DNA from: JBCBSS01 sp039819065
GTDB taxonomy: Bacteria; Bacteroidota; Bacteroidia; Cytophagales; Cyclobacteriaceae
Assembly: GCA_039819065.1 (NCBI GenBank)
Contig: JBCBSS010000243.1
Location: 1 to 5,853, forward strand
Direction: 5' to 3'
Length of the DNA stretch: 5,853 nt
Made by a program: the position numbers and the translations under genes. The notes under the pieces are model-generated. The model did no database searches. It was not told the DNA's origin and saw only the letters and a list, made by a program, of their open reading frames with translations. Positions 5,177 through 5,853 of the stretch are shown one piece after another. The stretch's first letter is position 1. Each line of letters begins with the position of its first letter.

Positions 5177-5853
5177 ATGTCGAAATTTTTACTATCAATA
5201 GTTTTGATACTGTCATACAATGCGCTGTTGTCACAATCAATAAATGAGGTGTCATGGAGTACAAACAAAGACCTCCAACTACTTTATGAGACTACATTCT
5301 TGGACGACAAATTTCTTGATATCCATGACAATCAGAAGGGCATAAAGCTAACAGGTGATGGTCTTAGATTATCGGATTCAGAGCGAGGTAAGATTTTAAT
5401 GACAATCGAATTACCATTAGATAATTATGAAATATCGATTAATATTGATTTGGCCGATAAATCAAAATTGCCAATTCGACTGGCTAGAGATGCTAAAAAC
5501 ACTTTAAACATAGATGGATATTTAGAAAAAGGAACACATAAGATTACGATAAGGAAATATGATAATCAATTATACTTTTTCGTAGATAATGATTTAATAT
5601 CTATAAAAGAGGATCATTACGTTCCATTTAATCGTGTACTTCTTCTTTCACCAAAGACTAAATATGTAATCTTCAGATCATTGGTAATCCTTAAGATTAC
5701 GAAAAGCAATTATCTCTCAGAAAATGGTTTTTTTAACAGTGAAAAACGAAACGCAATAATAACCGAGATCTATAATAGAAGGCATACAAAGTATCCCAAA
5801 ACAGACTCACTTTTGAACGAACTGGAAGTTCTCGCATCTTCAAATGACAAAAT
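5177..5853 (+). CDS. Secreted protein of unknown function, partial (runs off right edge)
   Basis: The frame opened by ATG at 5177-5179 stays open for 225 codons to the end of the window, so the C-terminus is missing. The N-terminus MSKFLLSIVLILSYNALLSQ is a clear signal peptide, with cleavage probably near residues 19-21. The mature part looks beta-rich: alternating polar/hydrophobic strands such as KILMTIELP, YEISINIDL, HKITIRKY and LYFFVDNDLISI recall a jelly-roll or lectin/glucanase-like sandwich. No diagnostic motif is recognised and no family is assigned. A more charged, helical stretch follows at about residues 185-225 (SEKRNAIITEIYNRR...). The DNA is A/T-rich: a sampled 60-nt line (5401-5460) is 16/60 G+C, against 30/60 in a line of the haloperoxidase-like gene (3121-3180). 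This may reflect transfer or just a fast-evolving surface gene. There is no Shine-Dalgarno sequence; the start is chosen because it begins the signal peptide. Confidence 0.75.
   Translation, partial: MSKFLLSIVLILSYNALLSQSINEVSWSTNKDLQLLYETTFLDDKFLDIHDNQKGIKLTGDGLRLSDSERGKILMTIELPLDNYEISINIDLADKSKLPIRLARDAKNTLNIDGYLEKGTHKITIRKYDNQLYFFVDNDLISIKEDHYVPFNRVLLLSPKTKYVIFRSLVILKITKSNYLSENGFFNSEKRNAIITEIYNRRHTKYPKTDSLLNELEVLASSNDK

Noticed and set aside
1..5853. Mobile element or phage origin for the window
   Set aside because: No transposase, integrase, terminal inverted repeats, target duplications, tRNA attachment site or phage structural gene is visible; the only long repeat is the 77-bp pair at the edge.

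Overview
The window looks like a piece of a Bacteroidota chromosome, probably a Cytophagales-type relative. This is inferred from gene content, from start codons that lack Shine-Dalgarno sequences, from A/T-rich intergenic DNA, and from several upstream boxes resembling the TAnnTTTG / TTTG promoter pattern of that phylum. No rRNA, tRNA, CRISPR array, transposase or phage gene is visible.

Layout. Positions 60-1626 hold a tight minus-strand operon: an ECF-type sigma factor with a long cysteine-containing C-terminal extension (811-1626), a stand-alone SnoaL/NTF2-like protein (416-808), and an alkyltransferase-like (MGMT-fold) protein (60-419). The genes are separated by 2 nt and then overlap by 4 nt. 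The last gene runs into a 77-bp exact direct repeat (1-77 and 338-414) that shifts its frame and replaces its natural end. This is either a tandem duplication or an assembly-edge artefact. A 217-bp divergent intergenic region then leads to a plus-strand membrane-anchored YdcF/DUF218 protein (1844-2449). A convergent 125-bp gap with two small hairpins follows. Next is a minus-strand secreted vanadium haloperoxidase/PAP2-type enzyme (2575-3915) with a complete KX6RP - PxGH - SRX5HX3D active-site signature. After a 321-bp non-coding stretch comes a plus-strand GNAT acetyltransferase fused to a YoaP-type C-terminal domain (4237-5016). A secreted protein of unknown function (5177 onward) is cut by the right edge of the window.

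How the genes fit together. The only convincing functional unit is the sigma / SnoaL-like / alkyltransferase-like operon. It could be a small regulatory module: an alternative sigma factor, a small ligand-binding-fold protein, and a DNA-lesion-binding protein without the usual acceptor cysteine. The other genes look like single transcription units with no obvious pathway link. The last two genes are each preceded, 25-32 nt before the start codon, by a GTTAGGC or GTTATGC box. These resemble integron core sites, but the full attC architecture could not be demonstrated.
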